Under the pieces are notes generated by a model that did no database searches, was not told the origin of the DNA, and was given only the letters and a program-made list of their open reading frames with translations. A program made the position numbers and the translations under genes. From Candidatus Omnitrophota bacterium (GTDB lineage: Bacteria; Omnitrophota; Koll11; Duberdicusellales; 4484-171), in assembly GCA_021735115.1 (NCBI GenBank), contig JAIPHQ010000058.1, forward strand, positions 1 through 5,657: a stretch of 5,657 nucleotides of DNA, given 5' to 3'. Shown in pieces: positions 3,967-5,657 of this stretch; position 1 is the stretch's first letter, and the number at the start of each line of letters is the position of its first letter.

Positions 3967-5657
3967 TTATTCGACTGTTACCGACTTAGCTAAATTGCGC
4001 GGCTGGTCTATTTCTGCTCCTAAATTTTTCGCCACCGAATAAGCAAATAATTGTAAGGCTACTGCCACCAACAAAGGTGATATTTCTTGAAACTTGAGTT
4101 TAGGAATATAAATTATTTGATCTGAAAAAGAAGGGATTTTAGTATCACTCGGATTAATTATGGCTAAAATTTTTCCTTTGCGCGCTTTTATCTCCTGTAA
4201 ATTAGAAACCATCTTTTCATGAAGGTTATCCATAGGGGCAATACAAACTACGGCACGGTATTCATCAATTAAAGCAATCGGCCCATGCTTCATCTCTCCA
4301 GCCGGATAGCCTTCAGCCGGGATATAAGATATCTCTTTTAACTTAAGGGCTCCTTCTAAGGCAGAAGGAAAATTTATACCTCTGCCTAAAAAAAGAAAAC
4401 ACCCCATCTTTGAAAACTTTTTAGCAATTATCGCTATTTTTTTGCTTTGTTTTAAGATTTTTTTCTGATAAAAGGGTATTCTAGATAACTCTTTTAGTAT
4501 ATTGTTTTTATCTATTTTTGATATAGTATTTTTTATGGTGGCTAAATGCAGGCAAAACAAATAAAGACACATTAATTGGGTTGTGTAAGCTTTAGTTGAG
4601 GCAACACCAATCTCTGGACCAGCTGGGGTATAGATAAAACTATCGCTTTCTCTGACCAAGCTAGAGCCAACAACATTGCAAACCGATAATATTTTTGCTT
4701 TTCTTTTTTTTGCTTTTTTTAAAGCTGCTAAAGTATCTGCGGTTTCTCCTGATTGAGAGATAGCAATAAATAAATCTCCTTTGCTGACATTAAAATCGCG
4801 GTAACGAAACTCTGAAGAAGTATCAACTTCTACTTTAATATTGGTATGCTTTTCTAAAAAATATTTACTTACACAAGCAGCGTGAAAAGCTGTACCACAG
4901 GCAGTAATAAAAATATTTTTTATTCCTTTTAAATATTTTTTAGTTAGTTTTAACTGATCAAAATTAATTTGATTGCCTTTTGTGTAAATATCTAAAGTAT
5001 CTTTTAATACTTTTGGTTGTTGGTAAATTTCTTTAAGCATAAAATGCTTAAAACCTTTTTTGTTAGTTGATACTGTTTTTATGTTTATCTTTTCTTTGTT
5101 TACTCTTGCCCTTTTCCCATTAAAATCATAAAGTTTCATTTTTTTTGTACCTAGCACAGCAATTTGTTTTTCTTTTAGATAAACCACTTCCTTAGCTAGT
5201 GAAACTATAGCTGGTAGGTCTGAGGCAAGAAAAAACCCTCCAGCCGCAATTCCAACCAAAAGCGGACTTTTATGCCGGACTGCTATAATTTTATCCGGCT
5301 CAGACTCAGATAAAACACCTAAAGCAAAAGCCCCTTTAAGCTTTTTTACCGCAGAAAATACAGCTCCTTCTATTGAACCTTTATAAAAACTAGCAATTAA
5401 ATTTGCTACCACTTCTGAATCTGTATCACTTCTAAATTTACACCCTTTTTTCTTTAACTTTTTTTTTAGCTCAAGATAATTTTCTATAATTCCATTATGA
5501 ACAACATGAATATTATTCTTAAAACTTTTGTGAGGATGAGCATTTAATTTGATTGGTTTGCCGTGAGTAGCCCAACGGGTATGGAGTAAAGCAGAAGAAT
5601 ATTTATTGTTTAATTTGTTGGTTAAACTTTTTTTTAGCTTTTCTATTTTTCCGGAAT
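3967..5657 (-). CDS. glmS: Glucosamine-fructose-6-phosphate aminotransferase (isomerizing), 5' end outside window
   Basis: GlmS makes glucosamine-6-phosphate from fructose-6-phosphate and glutamine, the entry to UDP-GlcNAc, peptidoglycan and LPS synthesis; it is cytosolic. The window shows 562 residues from SGKIEKL to the C-terminus; about 47 N-terminal residues, with the nucleophilic cysteine, are missing beyond the edge. The reading frame is open to 5657, so a GTG at 5412 (in DTDSEVVAN) is internal, not the start. The glutaminase half shows HTRWATHG (25-32), VHNGIIENY (52-60) and SDTDSE (76-81). The first SIS domain has TACGTAFHA (251-259), ISQSGETADT (299-308) and GPEIGVASTKAYTTQL. The second has GRGINFPSALEGALKLKEISYIPAEG with catalytic E441 and the KHGP histidine (457). 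The C-terminus is QPRNLAKSVTVE with the ring-opening region lysine K557. Nothing is missing in the visible part. A glmS ribozyme, if any, would lie upstream, outside the window. rsmI follows with zero spacing. Confidence 0.97.
   Translation of the reverse strand, partial: SGKIEKLKKSLTNKLNNKYSSALLHTRWATHGKPIKLNAHPHKSFKNNIHVVHNGIIENYLELKKKLKKKGCKFRSDTDSEVVANLIASFYKGSIEGAVFSAVKKLKGAFALGVLSESEPDKIIAVRHKSPLLVGIAAGGFFLASDLPAIVSLAKEVVYLKEKQIAVLGTKKMKLYDFNGKRARVNKEKINIKTVSTNKKGFKHFMLKEIYQQPKVLKDTLDIYTKGNQINFDQLKLTKKYLKGIKNIFITACGTAFHAACVSKYFLEKHTNIKVEVDTSSEFRYRDFNVSKGDLFIAISQSGETADTLAALKKAKKRKAKILSVCNVVGSSLVRESDSFIYTPAGPEIGVASTKAYTTQLMCLYLFCLHLATIKNTISKIDKNNILKELSRIPFYQKKILKQSKKIAIIAKKFSKMGCFLFLGRGINFPSALEGALKLKEISYIPAEGYPAGEMKHGPIALIDEYRAVVCIAPMDNLHEKMVSNLQEIKARKGKILAIINPSDTKIPSFSDQIIYIPKLKFQEISPLLVAVALQLFAYSVAKNLGAEIDQPRNLAKSVTVE

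Noticed and set aside
3833..4042. Plus-strand open frame of 69 codons across the glmS/rsmI junction
   Set aside because: It is antisense to conserved glmS and rsmI ends; no ribosome site or recognisable motif.
5450..5470. Long A runs in glmS (also near 4690-4730 and 5630) as programmed frameshift sites
   Set aside because: They encode lysine-rich stretches, the frame is intact on both sides and conserved motifs continue in the same frame; such runs are common in AT-rich genomes.

Overview
The window is an AT-rich stretch of bacterial chromosome with standard-code genes, all on the minus strand and packed almost without gaps. Read in the direction of transcription (right to left) the order is: glmS (5' end cut by the window edge), rsmI, a short promoter/leader gap, pyrR, pyrB, pyrC, a tRNA-Arg(CCG), and a SLOG/LOG-like gene cut by the left edge. 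There are no transposases, phage genes, CRISPR arrays or defence genes. The content is housekeeping: amino-sugar synthesis, 16S rRNA methylation and de novo pyrimidine synthesis. Protein features (B. subtilis-type PyrB without PyrI, class I PyrC, RNA-binding PyrR) fit a Gram-positive-like or uncultivated AT-rich bacterium. I cannot assign a phylum from this sequence.

Right part (3301-5657): glmS makes glucosamine-6-phosphate for the cell wall, and its TAA stop directly abuts the ATG of rsmI, a 2'-O-methyltransferase of 16S rRNA that lacks the usual C-terminal domain.

Middle (3208-3300): the only real intergenic region besides that of the tRNA. It holds a good sigma-70-type promoter (TTGACA, 17 bp, TACTAT), a 7+7 bp dyad over the -10 box, and a very short leader containing a near-perfect PyrR-binding hairpin. 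Its 3' arm touches the Shine-Dalgarno sequence of pyrR. There is no terminator between promoter and pyrR, so control is probably translational autorepression by PyrR rather than Bacillus-style transcription attenuation. The hairpin also sets the pyrR start: a GTG 21 bases upstream lies inside the hairpin loop, so the ATG at 3207 is preferred.

Left part (1-3207): pyrR-pyrB-pyrC are joined by 1- and 4-base stop/start overlaps, so repression at pyrR could spread to the two enzymes of steps 2 and 3 of UMP synthesis. The TAA of pyrC is followed with zero spacing by the first base of the tRNA-Arg, which is therefore probably processed from the pyr transcript. The SLOG gene follows 39 bases after the tRNA. 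Translational control would let the cell shut off the pyr enzymes without shutting off this tRNA.
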